From positions 1 to 40,521 of the forward strand of contig AQRS01000035.1 in NCBI GenBank assembly GCA_000402355.1: a DNA stretch of 40,521 nt, written 5' to 3'. A model generated the notes under the pieces. The model made no database searches. It saw nothing but the letters and a program-made list of their open reading frames with translations, and had not been told where the DNA came from. Source of the stretch: Candidatus Iainarchaeum andersonii SCGC AAA011-E11 (GTDB lineage Archaea > Iainarchaeota > Iainarchaeia > Iainarchaeales > Iainarchaeaceae). The position numbers and the translations under genes are program-made. Shown piece after piece: positions 40,358 through 40,521 of this stretch. Numbering within the stretch: position 1 is the stretch's first letter; the number at the start of each line of letters is the position of its first letter.

Positions 40358-40521
40358 TTTTTACCACCAACCATTTTCATTACGTTCTCAATCATTAATC
40401 CGCCTTCAGGCGTAAGAATGCTTTCAGGGTGGAACTGCACACCGAAAGAAACGTGCTTTTTGTGCCGCACACCCATAATAATTCCTGATTCGCTTTTCGC
40501 CGTGACTTCCAGAACACCGGG
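40354..40521 (-). CDS. trpG: Anthranilate synthase, glutaminase subunit (C-terminal fragment)
   Basis: The frame enters from the right edge and codes the last 55 residues. It contains MGVRHKKHVSFGVQFHPESI, where His and Glu of HPES complete the catalytic triad of the class I amidotransferase domain, followed by LTPEGG and a short Lys-rich tail. The HPESILTPEG form is typical of TrpG/PabA. The nucleophile Cys lies outside the window. The stop codon overlaps the trpD ATG (ATGA). A PabA role is possible, but the operon supports TrpG. Confidence 0.93.
   Translation of the reverse strand, partial: PGVLEVTAKSESGIIMGVRHKKHVSFGVQFHPESILTPEGGLMIENVMKMVGGKK

Noticed and set aside
1..40521. CRISPR arrays, rRNA or tRNA genes, transposases
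   Set aside because: I looked for regular short repeats with spacers, tRNA GTTC-type T-loops and transposase-like proteins and saw none; a dedicated scan could still find a divergent tRNA.

Overview
The window looks like a chromosomal segment of an archaeon, probably a DPANN-type lineage such as Diapherotrites or Micrarchaeota; that placement is an inference from gene style and was not tested. The archaeal signs are an archaeal-type TyrRS, a RibL-type FAD synthase fragment, many leaderless genes with a TATA box about 25-30 nt before the start codon, poly-T terminators, and an intein with a homing endonuclease. In contrast, much of the amino-acid biosynthesis is of bacterial type: LeuA, LeuC/LeuD, canonical AroB, P-loop shikimate kinase and a TrpC-TrpF fusion. 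Import from bacteria is likely.

Layout. 1-8.7 kb: ribL fragment, tyrS, a Yip1-like membrane protein, a LysW-like zinc ribbon, cysS, then membrane proteins (DUF475/TerC-like, a small two-helix protein, a ferric-reductase-like haem protein, a Na+/Ca2+ exchanger, a Kef-type K+/H+ antiporter). 8.9-14.9 kb: leuA and carAB. 14.9-18.5 kb: a kinase-like orphan, a second ferric-reductase-like protein, a small basic protein, an ogt-type methyltransferase, ridA and a large membrane protein. 18.6-20.75 kb: leuC-leuD with a structured insert at their junction. 20.76-21.98 kb: an orphan gene and a decayed, gene-poor stretch holding an FtsX-type permease remnant and a 32-codon gene. 22-26.3 kb: a PEPCK/HPr-kinase-like protein divergent from a PurD-like ATP-grasp protein with an intein. 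26.4-28.65 kb: divergent thrB and thrC. 28.7-32.2 kb: a small lipoprotein, aroE-aroC, and a class I aminotransferase. 32.3-40.5 kb: one minus-strand operon trpG-D-CF-B-A-aroA-K-B-D, mostly joined by ATGA stop/start overlaps.

Together the genes cover most of the shikimate and tryptophan routes, part of leucine synthesis, threonine from homoserine, and carbamoyl phosphate. DAHP synthase, leuB, trpE, pheA and tyrA are not in the window.

The least ordinary signals are non-coding: (1) a 140-bp three-way-junction insert at the leuC/leuD junction that duplicates the end of leuC yet keeps both ATGA couplings, with a related copy at 1.9 kb and an analogous insert between trpA and aroA; (2) four inverted TATCAAA-type half-sites around the DUF475 promoter; (3) divergent gene pairs that appear to share one symmetric TATA box.
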